A stretch of DNA of 64,000 nt from Massiliimalia sp050943535 (GCA_050943535.1 JBMNPJ010000012.1:1-64000); one strand, 5' to 3'. Shown: positions 51,661 to 61,411, counted from the first letter of the stretch. Numbers and translations: made by a program. The notes: generated by a model not told the origin, from the sequence alone.

Positions 51661-52740
51661 ATGGCGATTTCTGTTGCGGTTCTTGGTGGAGGTAATGGCG
51701 GACATGCGGCTGCCGCAGACCTAACCCGCCGTGGATTTGAAGTTCATTTGTACGAAGACAAAAAATTTGCAGCTAACATGCAGCAGGTGTTTGACACCCA
51801 TGAAATTTCTATGGCCGGTGCTGCCGGCACCGGTACTGTCACCATTTCTATGGTGACTTCTGATCTGGCGCAGGCATTAGAAGGCGTGCGATACATCTTT
51901 GTAGCAGTTCCGGCATTTGCCCATGATGCCTATGCAGAAAAATTGGCAGAAGCAGTAAAACCTGGGCAAATCATCACTCTGCTGCCTGGCACCTTTGACA
52001 GTTTAATTGTATGGAAAAAGCTAAAAGAAAAAGGCGTTTCCGATGTAGTAGTCGCAGAAACCAACACACTGCCTTATGCAACCCGTCTGCGCGGCCCAGG
52101 TGATACACTGATCATGAGCATTTTTGACCCTTTGAAAATCGGTGTCATGCCTGCCTGCAAAACCCAGGAAACTGTAGAAGAACTCAAGCAGTTCTATCCT
52201 CAGCTGGAAGCAGTGGAAAGCGTTGTGGCTTGTGGACTTTCCAGCTTAAACCCAATTATTCACGTTCCTGGATGCGTGCTGAATGCAGGACATATCGAAC
52301 GGGCGAAGGGCGAATTTTATTTCTACACCGAAGGCTTTTCTTCTTGTGTAGCTCGCACAACCGAACAAGTGGATCAGGAACGAATTGCTCTGCTGAAACA
52401 CTTTGGATATTCCAGTGATATTGTCGCCCATGGAATCGGCGGCGAAATTGTAACGGATGATATTGGTGAAGCGATTGCAGGAGATCCTAACTTTGCAAAA
52501 ATCAAAGGTCCTGGCGATTTACAAAACCGCTATTTCTCCGAAGACATTCCTTATGGGATTGCTCCGTGGGCAAAGTTGGCTCATGCAATGGGAATTCCTT
52601 GTCCGCTGATGGACAGTCTCATTTATCTGGGTAGTGCACTGCTGGGATACGATTGTTGGGGAAAAGGACATTCTTTAGAGGATTTGGGAATTGCCGGTAT
52701 GGATACCGACACCTTAAAAAACTATCTGCAAAACGGTTGA
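51661..52740 (+). CDS. NAD/NADP octopine/nopaline dehydrogenase family (opine dehydrogenase-like)
   Basis: A 359-residue oxidoreductase that reversibly joins or splits an amino acid and a 2-oxo acid in this family. The N-terminal Rossmann motif is GGGNGGHAAA (residues 9-18) and the C-terminal octopine-DH domain holds N197 and H201 in LNPIIHVPG, which match the catalytic Asn/His region. The substrate is unknown. AAAAGGAG precedes the ATG. The divergent LysR gene probably controls it, and a flavin reductase-like gene follows by 24 bases. Confidence 0.9.
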   Translation: MAISVAVLGGGNGGHAAAADLTRRGFEVHLYEDKKFAANMQQVFDTHEISMAGAAGTGTVTISMVTSDLAQALEGVRYIFVAVPAFAHDAYAEKLAEAVKPGQIITLLPGTFDSLIVWKKLKEKGVSDVVVAETNTLPYATRLRGPGDTLIMSIFDPLKIGVMPACKTQETVEELKQFYPQLEAVESVVACGLSSLNPIIHVPGCVLNAGHIERAKGEFYFYTEGFSSCVARTTEQVDQERIALLKHFGYSSDIVAHGIGGEIVTDDIGEAIAGDPNFAKIKGPGDLQNRYFSEDIPYGIAPWAKLAHAMGIPCPLMDSLIYLGSALLGYDCWGKGHSLEDLGIAGMDTDTLKNYLQNG

Positions 52741-52764
52741 TTCAAGTGAAAGGGGAAAATAATC

Positions 52765-53298
52765 ATGTCATTTCATTCTATTAAACCTGCCGAACTAGAC
52801 GAAAATCTGTTTACACTCATTGGCAAGGACTGGTTTTTAATGTCCGCTGAAAAAGACGGACGGGTCAATCCAATGACCGTTGCATGGGCAACCATGGGAA
52901 TTTTGTGGCAAAAGCCAGTTGTCATGTGCGCAGTCCGTCCAGAACGGTTTACCCGGGAATTTTTGGATGCTTCTGAGGGATTCAGTCTTTCTGTTTTTGA
53001 CAAGAGCATGAAAAAAATGCTGGGATACTGCGGTACTGTTTCCGGTCGGGATGAAGATAAAGTAGAAAAATGCGGTTTAACTGTTCTTCACAAAGACGAT
53101 ATCCCATATTTTGAAGAAAATCGCATGGCGTTTTTGTGCCGCAAAATTTGTGTTACCCCACTGAGTGAACAGGACTTTTTAGGCGACACCGCCTTTACTG
53201 GAAAATGGTATGGAGGCAGTAACAAAGCAGACGGTACCGGAGGCGGATACCACTTATTGTACATTGCTGAAATTACAGATATTCTGGTAAAAGATTGA
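52765..53298 (+). CDS. Flavin reductase-like protein
   Basis: A 177-residue split-barrel flavoprotein resembling flavoredoxin-type proteins (MTVAWATMGILWQKPVVMCAVRPERFT; FSLSVFD). It is a paralogue in kind of the gene at 49269. It begins 24 bases after the opine-dehydrogenase-like gene with AAAGGGG before the ATG, so they are likely one operon. Whether it supplies reduced flavin to a linked enzyme is not known. Confidence 0.88.
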   Translation: MSFHSIKPAELDENLFTLIGKDWFLMSAEKDGRVNPMTVAWATMGILWQKPVVMCAVRPERFTREFLDASEGFSLSVFDKSMKKMLGYCGTVSGRDEDKVEKCGLTVLHKDDIPYFEENRMAFLCRKICVTPLSEQDFLGDTAFTGKWYGGSNKADGTGGGYHLLYIAEITDILVKD

Positions 53299-53353
53299 TT
53301 TTTCTTTTCAAAATATTTTACTGTAATACATACCAAAATCAAAGCAGTCGTTT

Positions 53354-53390
53354 GAGTGATTCTTAAATAAAGAATCACTCTTCTATCTTA
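53354..53390 (+). terminator. Terminator of the opine-dehydrogenase operon
   Basis: GAGTGATTCTT (53354-53364) and AAGAATCACTC (53370-53380) with a 5-base loop, then TTCTATCTTATTTT. A nearly identical hairpin occurs at 62323-62357. Confidence 0.85.
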
Positions 53391-53401
53391 TTTTCGCTGA
53401 T

Positions 53402-53455
53402 GAAACAATGGATGCCGCCCTAAATCATTTGATTTGAGGCGGCATCCATTGTTTC
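53402..53455 (-). terminator. Hairpin at the end of the uxaB operon
   Basis: GAAACAATGGATGCCGCC (53402-53419) and GGCGGCATCCATTGTTTC (53438-53455) form an 18-bp perfect stem with further pairing inside. It lies four bases from the uxaB stop, but only ATC follows on the minus strand, so it ends transcripts or protects their 3-prime end. Confidence 0.75.
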
Positions 53456-53458
53456 GTT

Positions 53459-54949
53459 CTACTCTTCTATCAACTGTTTCATCACAGTCTTAATATCAGT
53501 TTTATGCACTGCATCCAAATACCCAATGACACTTTGAGCAAATCCTTCTATTTGGGTTAAATCACATCCCCAAAAACTCTTGTTGCCCATTACAGCCATC
53601 GCCAAAGATTCCATAGGATCATCTTTAAGGTCATAGAAAAATTGCAGCACTGCCTGATCATCGATCACCGTATAGCTTCTGCCGCCGTATTCTGCCTCAA
53701 GACCGTTTTCGCCCATTTGATTTCCATGATAAAACAGCAGGTAAAAGGCAAAAGACGCCGCAAGGCATTCCGGTACTTTCCCTTTGATTTTGACATAATC
53801 CAGCAAAGACGGTAAAACCCGTGCCTTCCATTTGGAGGTGGAGTTCAAGGAAATGCTCAACAGTTTGTGGTCAATAAAGGGATTTTGAAACCGCTCAATG
53901 ACTGCGTCTGCAAAGGAAAGAAGTTCCTCTTTGGGCAATGCCAAAGTAGGCATAATTTCCTCATAAACCGCCTTTTTCATAAAACCACAGATCACCGGGT
54001 CTTCCATACAGCCACGCACAATGTCCTGCCCTGCCAGAAATGCCCCCAGCACCATGGAAGTATGAGCACCATTGAGGATACGCACCTTTCGATCCTTATA
54101 GGGCTTACAGTCCGGTGTGATCACAACCGGAAGTCCTGCCTGCTCAAACAAAAGCTCCTCCTTGAGCCATTCCGGGCCTTCGATTGCCCAAAACGCAAAC
54201 ACTTCTCCTGCATCCATTAAGGTATCTTCGTACCCGTTCTCACGATTTAACTGCTCCGCTTCTCCGCTGGGATATCCAGTGATAATCCGGTCTACCAAAG
54301 TAGAGCAGAAATCATTTTTCTGTTCCACCCATTGCAGAAATTCTGCCCCCAGCTTCCACTGTTCTATGTATTGCTTCACGCAGTGTTTCAGCGCTTTTCC
54401 GTTGTCATCAATAAGCTCACAGGGAAGGATTACAAACCCGTCTGCACCTGCTCCAAACCTTTGAAAACGGCGGTATAAAAACTGGGTCAGCTTTGCAGGA
54501 AAAGCCTGAGGCGGGGTCTGATCAAACTGACAGCTGGGGTCATAGACAATCCCCGCTTCGGTGGTATTGCTGATAATATACCGCAGCTCCGGATTTTCCG
54601 CGCACGCCATAATTTGCTCATAATGGGAATAGGGATTCAGACACCGGCTGACACAGGAAATCACCCGCTTGCGGTTGACTTTTTGTCCGTTTTCAAATCC
54701 CCGCAGATACAGGGTATACAATCCGTTTTGCTCATCAAAGGGAGCGGTGTGATCCTGTTTCCCCACAGGCTGCACCAGTACTGCTTTAGCATTCAAGCCG
54801 GTTTTTTCGTTTAACAGGTCTAAAAAGACGTCCGCAAACCCTCGCAGAAAGTTTCCTTCCCCAAACTGGATCACCTTTTCCGACGCCTGTTTTAGCAGAT
54901 AGCCCTCATATCCTATTTCCTTCAGCGTTTCATAAGAAAGCCGTTTCAT
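53459..54949 (-). CDS. uxaB: Tagaturonate reductase-type (UxaB) dehydrogenase
   Basis: A 496-residue NAD-dependent dehydrogenase of the mannitol/altronate family. Known members interconvert D-tagaturonate and D-altronate, or mannonate and fructuronate. The catalytic set is K-x4-N-x2-H in KVRILNGAH; the N-terminal domain has the nucleotide-binding FGEGNFLRGF at residues 28-37. AAGGAG precedes the ATG. It is the last gene of a minus-strand operon with UxaA, two dehydrogenases, an alpha-L-fucosidase and a lactonase. No uronate isomerase (uxaC) is in the window, so the substrate in this operon is open. Confidence 0.85.
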   Translation of the reverse strand: MKRLSYETLKEIGYEGYLLKQASEKVIQFGEGNFLRGFADVFLDLLNEKTGLNAKAVLVQPVGKQDHTAPFDEQNGLYTLYLRGFENGQKVNRKRVISCVSRCLNPYSHYEQIMACAENPELRYIISNTTEAGIVYDPSCQFDQTPPQAFPAKLTQFLYRRFQRFGAGADGFVILPCELIDDNGKALKHCVKQYIEQWKLGAEFLQWVEQKNDFCSTLVDRIITGYPSGEAEQLNRENGYEDTLMDAGEVFAFWAIEGPEWLKEELLFEQAGLPVVITPDCKPYKDRKVRILNGAHTSMVLGAFLAGQDIVRGCMEDPVICGFMKKAVYEEIMPTLALPKEELLSFADAVIERFQNPFIDHKLLSISLNSTSKWKARVLPSLLDYVKIKGKVPECLAASFAFYLLFYHGNQMGENGLEAEYGGRSYTVIDDQAVLQFFYDLKDDPMESLAMAVMGNKSFWGCDLTQIEGFAQSVIGYLDAVHKTDIKTVMKQLIEE

Positions 54950-54977
54950 TGCACATTCTCCTTTGCGTTGACACCTG

Positions 54978-56459
54978 TTACAGGGTGACCCCTTGTTTCA
55001 GGATCGCCATATCATGAAATCCCAATTCTTCTGATTTTACTAGTTTGCCGGATGCTGCCTGGATCACAAAGTCAAACAGCTCCTGTCCCAGCTGCTCAAT
55101 GGAACCATCCTGGGTCAGCACCCCACAGTCAAAATCAATCCAGTCGGGCTTTTTCTGCGCCAGTTCTGTATTGCTGGAAATTTTTACGGTAGGTACCGGA
55201 CAGGCAAAAGGGGTTCCCCTCCCGGTGGTGAACAATACCAGATGCGCACCGCTTGCCGCCAACGCCGTTGACGCCACCAAATCATTCCCCGGCGCACTCA
55301 GCAGGTTGAGTCCGGTCTTCTTGACTGTCTCCCCATAGGAAAGCACATCCTCTACCTGGGCACAGCCTGATTTTTGGGTGCACCCCAAAGATTTGTCCTC
55401 CAATGTAGAGATGCCTCCCTGCTTATTGCCGGGAGAGGGATTTTCATAAATGGTTTGCCCATGTCGGATAAAGTAGTCTTTAAAGTCATTAATGAGCGTT
55501 ACCGTACGGGAAAATACCGCCTCATCCCTGCACCGGTCCATCAGCAGCGTTTCCGCCCCAAACATTTCCGGTACTTCGGTCAAAATGGTGGTGCCCCCTT
55601 TTGAAATCAAAAGGTCGGAAAATGCACCTACCACAGGATTAGCGGTAATCCCAGAAAGTCCGTCAGAGCCACCGCACTTCATTCCTACCACCAGTTCCTT
55701 GCAGCTGATGGGTTCCCTGTGAAAGGAAGCGGCATAGACACACAGTTTCTGTATCAGAGCCACAGCATCCGAAATCTCATCCTGAGATTCTTGGCATACC
55801 AAAAACTTTACCCGATTTTCATCATAATCTCCCAGATAGGTTTTCAGCACCTCAACCCCGCTGTTTTCACACCCAAGTCCCAGAACCAGAACCCCTGCCG
55901 CATTGGGATGATTGATAAGGCAAGACAAAATCTTTCGGGTGTTTTCCTGATCTTCTCCCATCTGGGAACAACCGTAAGGATGACGAAATGCGGCAATACA
56001 GTCGATGGAATCATTCCGCAGTGCCTGTGCCTTTTTTTCTACGGCGGAAGCAATATCATTGACACAGCCTACTGTCGGAATAATCCATATTTCATTTCTC
56101 ACCCCTACTGTTCCGTTTGGTCTGCGAAATCCTTGGAAAAACTGTTCCTGGGTAGGTATCATTTCCGGAGGTTTCGGAGTATACTCATACTCTTTGATCT
56201 CTCCCAGACCTGTTTTCATATTGTGGGTGTGTACCCATTCTCCCTGTCGAATGGTTTTTACTGCAATCCCGATGGGAGCGGAATACTTGATGACAGGCTG
56301 TCCCTCCGGGATATCCTTCAGAGCAAATTTATGCCCCTGAGGAATATCTTCCAAAAGGGAAATATTCTGTCCCTGTACTGTAATAACCGAACCGGCGCAA
56401 AGCGGCCTTAATGCCACAGCTACCGTATCGTTTGGACTAATCCTAATAAATTCTTTCAA
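54978..56459 (-). CDS. uxaA: Altronate dehydratase-family sugar-acid dehydratase (UxaA)
   Basis: A 493-residue enzyme that removes water from a sugar acid to give a 2-keto-3-deoxy acid. An N-terminal SAF domain (about 1-80) precedes the GarD/UxaA catalytic domain, with NEIWIIPTVGCVND, GCSQMGED, MKCGGSDGLSG and SLGCTQKSGC carrying likely metal ligands. The TTG at 56459 is chosen because AGGGG lies just before it and the SAF domain begins there. Known members use altronate; split UxaA-type proteins also lie in the Campylobacter jejuni fucose locus, so L-fuconate is possible here. It starts 101 bases after the fucosidase gene. Confidence 0.87.
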   Translation of the reverse strand: MKEFIRISPNDTVAVALRPLCAGSVITVQGQNISLLEDIPQGHKFALKDIPEGQPVIKYSAPIGIAVKTIRQGEWVHTHNMKTGLGEIKEYEYTPKPPEMIPTQEQFFQGFRRPNGTVGVRNEIWIIPTVGCVNDIASAVEKKAQALRNDSIDCIAAFRHPYGCSQMGEDQENTRKILSCLINHPNAAGVLVLGLGCENSGVEVLKTYLGDYDENRVKFLVCQESQDEISDAVALIQKLCVYAASFHREPISCKELVVGMKCGGSDGLSGITANPVVGAFSDLLISKGGTTILTEVPEMFGAETLLMDRCRDEAVFSRTVTLINDFKDYFIRHGQTIYENPSPGNKQGGISTLEDKSLGCTQKSGCAQVEDVLSYGETVKKTGLNLLSAPGNDLVASTALAASGAHLVLFTTGRGTPFACPVPTVKISSNTELAQKKPDWIDFDCGVLTQDGSIEQLGQELFDFVIQAASGKLVKSEELGFHDMAILKQGVTL

Positions 56460-56560
56460 GCAACAGTTCCCCTTTCCCATCCAAAAACATTTTGGCAGCA
56501 GATTCTGCTGCAATCATCCTCTTTGCAGAATTTTGATCGGCTGAAGATCCGCCGAAAAAA

Positions 56561-58045
56561 TCAATCAATGACAATTTTCAGGCAAACCGGATAGTCTGTA
56601 TCAATTTCTCCATTCACCTGAATGGTCAGGGCTTCACTGGTTCGCTCAAAGGTCACCGGCGCATCTTCATATCCCAGCACAGAAATACTGCGGATGTCAA
56701 AATCCCCTGTTCCCACACTATTTTCACCGGCACTCTTATAAGACCGAATCTTGATAATACCGTCTTTCGGATACCGCATGACAAATGCATACAGCACCCC
56801 GTTTTTATAGGTAAACCGAATATCTTCACTGGTAAATGGAGTACGGTTTACATCGGTAAAGGCGCCTTCGGCGATTCGGGTAGGTCCTTCGCCGTAAATC
56901 TGCCAATGCTTTGTCCCATAAATGCCTTCCCCGTTTACCTTCATCCATTTGCCGATTTCCTGCAGAATTTCGGTTTCTTCTTTTGTAATGGTTCCGTCGG
57001 ATTTAGGCCCGATATTCAGAAGCAGACAGCCGTTTTTGCTGACAATATCCACCAGATCACAGACAATATCCACCGGGTTTTTAAAGTCGTTATTTTCTGT
57101 ATAGCCCCAGGAGTTTTTAGCGATTGCCGTATCCGTCTGCCACAAATCCGGACGAATGCTCTCCAGCTGTCCCCGCTCTACATCAAATACCGCTGTGCCA
57201 TAGGCATAGGCGTTGTATTTATAGTTAATGGCAACACCGGTTCCCCATTCTGCTGCACGGTTATAGTAAAAGGCGGCAAATTTTTTCAGATAAGGTTTAA
57301 ACTGTACATTGTGAATCCACCAGTCAAACCAGACAATTTTTGGCTGATACCGGTCTACCAGTTCACAGATCCGGGCAAGCCATTCTTCACAGTGTTCTTT
57401 TGCAGGGCCGGCACTGTGAATATCATGGGTAGCTTCCATCTTTACTTCTCCCTGCTGCTTGCCGTAAAAGTCCAAATATGCCGGATCCTGTACATCAGAA
57501 TCATAGTCCAAACCGCCGTTAAAAAACCAGCAGTGCTCTGCCCGGTGATAAGAAACGGCAAATACCATATCCCGTTTTTCTACTGCCTGTTTCAGTTCCC
57601 CTACAATGTCCCGATGAGGGCCCATATTCTTGGCATTCCATTTGGAAAGCTGGCTGTCATACATCTGAAAACCGTCGTGATGTTCTGCAACCGGCATAAT
57701 ATATTTGGCGCCGGACTGGCGGAACAGTTCCGCCCATTGTTCTCCGTCAAATTTTTCTGCCTTAAACATGGAGATAAAATCCTTGTATCCAAACTCATTC
57801 AGCGGACCATATGTTTTCAGATGATGCTCATATTCCGGGCTGCCCTTCTGATACATATTGCGGGGATACCATTCGCTGGAAAAAGCGGGTACACTGTACA
57901 CACCCCAATGAATGAAAATACCAAATTTTGCATCCCGATACCATTTTGGGATCTCATATTGGCTCAAAGATTCCCAGTTATCCTGGTAAGGCCCTTTGGC
58001 AATCACCTGATCGATTTCCTGCAGTTTTTCTTTTACTGTCATCAT
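56561..58045 (-). CDS. Alpha-L-fucosidase, GH29
   Basis: Releases terminal L-fucose from glycans by a retaining mechanism. The 494-residue protein has a GH29 barrel (about 30-360) with FGIFIHWGVYSVPAF, the AEHHDGF motif and the nucleophile Asp of WFDW (about residue 241), plus a C-terminal beta-sandwich (about 370-490). The acid/base residue is not assigned by eye, as it varies in this family. There is no signal peptide, so it acts in the cytoplasm on imported glycans. The ATG at 58045 follows AAAGGAACG. It lies 16 bases after the first medium-chain dehydrogenase. Confidence 0.93.
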   Translation of the reverse strand: MMTVKEKLQEIDQVIAKGPYQDNWESLSQYEIPKWYRDAKFGIFIHWGVYSVPAFSSEWYPRNMYQKGSPEYEHHLKTYGPLNEFGYKDFISMFKAEKFDGEQWAELFRQSGAKYIMPVAEHHDGFQMYDSQLSKWNAKNMGPHRDIVGELKQAVEKRDMVFAVSYHRAEHCWFFNGGLDYDSDVQDPAYLDFYGKQQGEVKMEATHDIHSAGPAKEHCEEWLARICELVDRYQPKIVWFDWWIHNVQFKPYLKKFAAFYYNRAAEWGTGVAINYKYNAYAYGTAVFDVERGQLESIRPDLWQTDTAIAKNSWGYTENNDFKNPVDIVCDLVDIVSKNGCLLLNIGPKSDGTITKEETEILQEIGKWMKVNGEGIYGTKHWQIYGEGPTRIAEGAFTDVNRTPFTSEDIRFTYKNGVLYAFVMRYPKDGIIKIRSYKSAGENSVGTGDFDIRSISVLGYEDAPVTFERTSEALTIQVNGEIDTDYPVCLKIVID

Positions 58046-58061
58046 TCTCACCGTTCCTTTT

Positions 58062-59126
58062 TTATGATTCTGTTAGGGTAGTAAAATCCAGCATTACTTT
58101 CAGCATATGGGCTCCGTTTTGGTCAAAATCGGCAAACGCTTTTGCAGCATCCTGGAAAGAATACAGATTGGTGATTACCTTTTCCAAATCCGCTTTTCCA
58201 GAACGCACCAGGTCAATCAGTTCCACAAAATCTTTTTTTAAAGCGTTTCGGCTGCCAAATATATTCAGTTCCTTTTTCTGAATCAGGGTAAAGTTAAAAT
58301 CAAGGTTTTTCTTGCCTACCCCTATGAGCACAACCTTTCCTCCAAATGCGGCGGCATCCACACAGTTTTGGAATGTACTGGGCAGTCCCACCGCTTCAAT
58401 ACACACATCAAATCCATTGTTCATGGCTGTACCGCGCACATCCAATCTTCCTGTAATATCCCCCACTGCTTTTTCAAACGCTTCCTCAGACTGATTCAGG
58501 ATTGCACCGTCAAACCCGAAATGTTCCATGCCGTAGCGCAGCTTGTCTTCGGCAACATCGCACAGATACACTTCGCCGCCCAGCGCTTTGGCGGCACAGC
58601 CTGCCAGAACACCAATGGTTCCTGCTCCGATGACCAACACCTTATCCCCTTTTTTGATCTGTGCCCGCTGTACGCCATGATAGCTGATGCAAAACGGTTC
58701 AATGGCTGCCAAAATTTTAGGATCCAATCCTTTTCCGTCATAAATCCGCTCTATGGGCATGGTGATATATTCACAAAAAGCGCCGTCCCGCTGACATCCC
58801 ATGGTCTGGTTGTCCATACAGGCGTTGAGGAAGCCCCTTTCGCAGCTGCTGCAGTGTCCACAGTTAAAATATGGATTGCAGGTAACCACCATTCCCTCTT
58901 TTAATCCATACGGATTTTCATCGATCTCTACAATCTGAGCGCTGAATTCATGTCCCGGAATTCTGGGATAATCAAAATAGGCAAAGGTGCCGCGGTAGGA
59001 CCCCAGGTCACTTCCGCAGATACCTCCATACAAAATTTTAAGCAGAGCTTCTCCCGGTTTTCTCACCGGCATATCAATTTCTTTAATCTCAACCTGTCCA
59101 GGCTGATTGATATAAATGGCTTTCAT
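58062..59126 (-). CDS. Zinc-dependent medium-chain dehydrogenase (sorbitol/threonine DH-like)
   Basis: A 354-residue NAD(P)-dependent alcohol dehydrogenase. The catalytic zinc site is C37, H59 and E60 (GGICGSD; IPGHE). The structural zinc is four Cys at C89, C92, C95 and C103. The NAD motif is VIGAGTIGVLAG (about 165-176). It resembles L-iditol and L-threonine dehydrogenases; in this operon it could oxidise a sugar or a keto-deoxy sugar acid. AAGGAGAGG precedes the ATG. It lies 16 bases after the second dehydrogenase gene, on the same strand. Confidence 0.9.
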   Translation of the reverse strand: MKAIYINQPGQVEIKEIDMPVRKPGEALLKILYGGICGSDLGSYRGTFAYFDYPRIPGHEFSAQIVEIDENPYGLKEGMVVTCNPYFNCGHCSSCERGFLNACMDNQTMGCQRDGAFCEYITMPIERIYDGKGLDPKILAAIEPFCISYHGVQRAQIKKGDKVLVIGAGTIGVLAGCAAKALGGEVYLCDVAEDKLRYGMEHFGFDGAILNQSEEAFEKAVGDITGRLDVRGTAMNNGFDVCIEAVGLPSTFQNCVDAAAFGGKVVLIGVGKKNLDFNFTLIQKKELNIFGSRNALKKDFVELIDLVRSGKADLEKVITNLYSFQDAAKAFADFDQNGAHMLKVMLDFTTLTES

Positions 59127-59142
59127 GGTTTTCCTCTCCTTA

Positions 59143-60348
59143 TTACCGGGTTCTGTCTACATACTGTTCATTCCACACAACCGCTGTTTTTAAAGGCGCC
59201 CCTTTGGAATAAATTTTATGGTCATAGGCGTCCCTTGGGTCATCGGTAAATTCCTGTTTATCAATTAGTTCTACAATTTCGTCATACTGACTCTGTTCCA
59301 AAATCCGAATTGCTTCTTCCATATGATCCTGTCTAAAATTAATGGAGCCAAAAATCAGCTGATTTTGAAACCCAAACGGCATGGTGTCAAAGGAAACCTG
59401 TGGCCCCAAAGAAAAGCTGTTATAAATGCCGTTGCATCCCAACACCCCGTACTGAAAGGCAATTTGGTGTTCAACATTGCTGCCGCTGACACCCACAAAT
59501 ACGGTCGCAGTTCCGCCCAGTTTCTTTTTGATAGCCTGTGCCAGTTCCTCCTGAGAATCAAAACTGTTTTTGACATAATCTGCTTTTGCCTGTTTTAAGG
59601 CAAAGCGCACTTTAGGACTGTCTTCTTCACTTCTGGCAACAAATACAATTTTGGCGTTTGGGTATTTCTGGCGGATTAAATCTCCCATAAACATTCCGGT
59701 GGTGCCCAGCCCAAAAATGCACACCCGTTGGAAGGTCTCTTCCCGGGCAATGGCTCTGGCCTTTTCTTCTCCGCACTGGTACTGTGCCATTTTTACTCGA
59801 AAGTTATGAGCTTCCCCCAAATCCTCCATCCGTTCTCTTTGGAAAATCATACAGGCATAAGGATCAGAAAACACCAGCTTTTTGGCAAGGGAAAGGGGGA
59901 TTTTTCCGTCTTTTACATATCCGTCCGGGATTTTTAACAGCATATCCGGATGGTAGTAGTTCTGGTCTGAAAACAAACCGTCCGCCTGATCGCACCCGTA
60001 TTCAAAATAATCCTCTTCTTCTGTATAGCGGGTAGGGTCATAACTGTTTCCGCCTCGGATCAGCACAATGGCAAATCGGTTTTCTGACGGCACCCATACC
60101 ACGCCCTCGTGACCGTTAATGAGCATCTTTCTGCCTTTGGGGAACTTGGCTGTCAGCTGGTTTCGTTCTCCCATATGCATCAGTTCATAATCGGTTCCGC
60201 AAAATCCCACTAAAACACTTTCTGCTAAAATCCCCGGTTTTTCCGGATGTCCCCGCAGTTTTTTTCTGGGCGGGTTTATAAGCTCCACATCTCCGTATAC
60301 CAGGGGCTGTTCTTTGCTGTTTTGAAAATAGGTGGCTTTTACCTTCAT
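59143..60348 (-). CDS. Aldose (glucose 1-dehydrogenase-type) dehydrogenase
   Basis: A 401-residue medium-chain dehydrogenase. Its layout matches the glucose 1-dehydrogenase group, which oxidises an aldose at C1 to a lactone. It has the FCGTDYEL zinc motif (C50), HEG at H80-E81, no four-Cys structural zinc site, and the cofactor loop FGLGTTGMFMGD (about residue 212) followed by a Glu_dehyd_C-like domain. That reaction suits the adjacent lactonase. It lies 12 bases after the lactonase gene, and its ribosome binding site overlaps the lactonase stop. The L-fucose substrate is an inference from the operon. Confidence 0.78.
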   Translation of the reverse strand: MKVKATYFQNSKEQPLVYGDVELINPPRKKLRGHPEKPGILAESVLVGFCGTDYELMHMGERNQLTAKFPKGRKMLINGHEGVVWVPSENRFAIVLIRGGNSYDPTRYTEEEDYFEYGCDQADGLFSDQNYYHPDMLLKIPDGYVKDGKIPLSLAKKLVFSDPYACMIFQRERMEDLGEAHNFRVKMAQYQCGEEKARAIAREETFQRVCIFGLGTTGMFMGDLIRQKYPNAKIVFVARSEEDSPKVRFALKQAKADYVKNSFDSQEELAQAIKKKLGGTATVFVGVSGSNVEHQIAFQYGVLGCNGIYNSFSLGPQVSFDTMPFGFQNQLIFGSINFRQDHMEEAIRILEQSQYDEIVELIDKQEFTDDPRDAYDHKIYSKGAPLKTAVVWNEQYVDRTR

Positions 60349-60360
60349 GTTCTTTTACTC

Positions 60361-61263
60361 CTATTCTACCATATTCCGAATCCTTGGGGGAACATCCAGT
60401 TTTTCAAATCCGTAAAAATCCTTTGCATTTTCCCCCAAAAGCTTTGTCTTTTCTTCCAGTGTCAGCTCTTCTGATTTTTCGATAAAGTCCCTGCTCATCA
60501 GATAGGTGATGGCCGTCATGGTTCTGGGATAGTCGCTCCCCCACATCAGCTTGTCAATTCCGCAGATTTCAATGGCTGTTCGGATAGCCTTCACTGCAGA
60601 GGGATACGGGTAATATTCCTGATGAAACAGCCAGGTGATTCCCCCTGTTTCAATGAACACATTGGGTTTTTTGGCAAGTTCGATCTGTTTTTCCCAGCCG
60701 GGCACCGTAACCATGCCAAAATGTCCCACAGCCATTTTCAGACGGGGAAAGCGGTCTGCCAACTGCTGCATCGCGTCGGTCTGCAAAGTGCCCTCCGCCA
60801 AATCAATTGAGATAAATTTCCCCAACCGGTCAGCCTGTTCAAAAACCTGCGCATGATGAAGCAAATCCCCATCAGATAATCGTCCTCCGCAGATTTTAAT
60901 CCCGTCAAACTGGCTGACCCATGGGTCTCCCCATTGGTCTGCCCTTTGGTCTTCCATTGGCTGTTCTTCATACAGGCAGCAAATTTTCATTCGGTTTCCA
61001 TACCGTTTTTTGCAGTCCAAAAGATAGGCATCCTGATTGCCGTCAATTATTTCCTGGGTCACCACACAGCCGCTGACCTGAGCGTAATCCATGTTTGCCA
61101 TCAGCATTTCCACCGTATTTCTTCCGTCCAGCATATACGGCGGCATCATCTGCCGAATTTCGCCGCCAAAATCGCTTTTTCCTCCTGTCAAGGCAGTTAC
61201 TGGCCGGTGATTTACCATCCCATTTTGCCGGTCCCACAAATGTACATGAGCATCAATAATCAT
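60361..61263 (-). CDS. Amidohydrolase-family lactonase (COG3618-type)
   Basis: A 300-residue TIM-barrel hydrolase beginning IIDAHVHLWD, the amidohydrolase metal motif. The later WGSDYPR motif (about residue 235) supplies the catalytic Asp, and GHFG holds another metal ligand. Known close relatives open L-fuconolactone, L-rhamnono-lactone or 2-pyrone-4,6-dicarboxylate rings. The ATG at 61263 is chosen because GAGGTG lies six bases before it and homology begins there. It is first in the operon, divergent from the AraC gene by 148 bases. Confidence 0.85.
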   Translation of the reverse strand: MIIDAHVHLWDRQNGMVNHRPVTALTGGKSDFGGEIRQMMPPYMLDGRNTVEMLMANMDYAQVSGCVVTQEIIDGNQDAYLLDCKKRYGNRMKICCLYEEQPMEDQRADQWGDPWVSQFDGIKICGGRLSDGDLLHHAQVFEQADRLGKFISIDLAEGTLQTDAMQQLADRFPRLKMAVGHFGMVTVPGWEKQIELAKKPNVFIETGGITWLFHQEYYPYPSAVKAIRTAIEICGIDKLMWGSDYPRTMTAITYLMSRDFIEKSEELTLEEKTKLLGENAKDFYGFEKLDVPPRIRNMVE

Positions 61264-61411
61264 TTCATTCACCTCACTGTCAAGTCGCGTTTTGAAAGAT
61301 GATTCTTGATTCATTATACAATTTATGCTACCATGATAATACTTTCTGATCAGACAAAAAACCGGTTTTCATGTCCGATCAGCGTACTTTTAAAAGGAGC
61401 GGTGCCGGCTT

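Noticed and set aside
56906..58081. A 391-codon plus-strand frame opposite the fucosidase gene
   Set aside because: It is a shadow of GH29, rich in Phe, Ile and Cys, with no ribosome binding site or motif.
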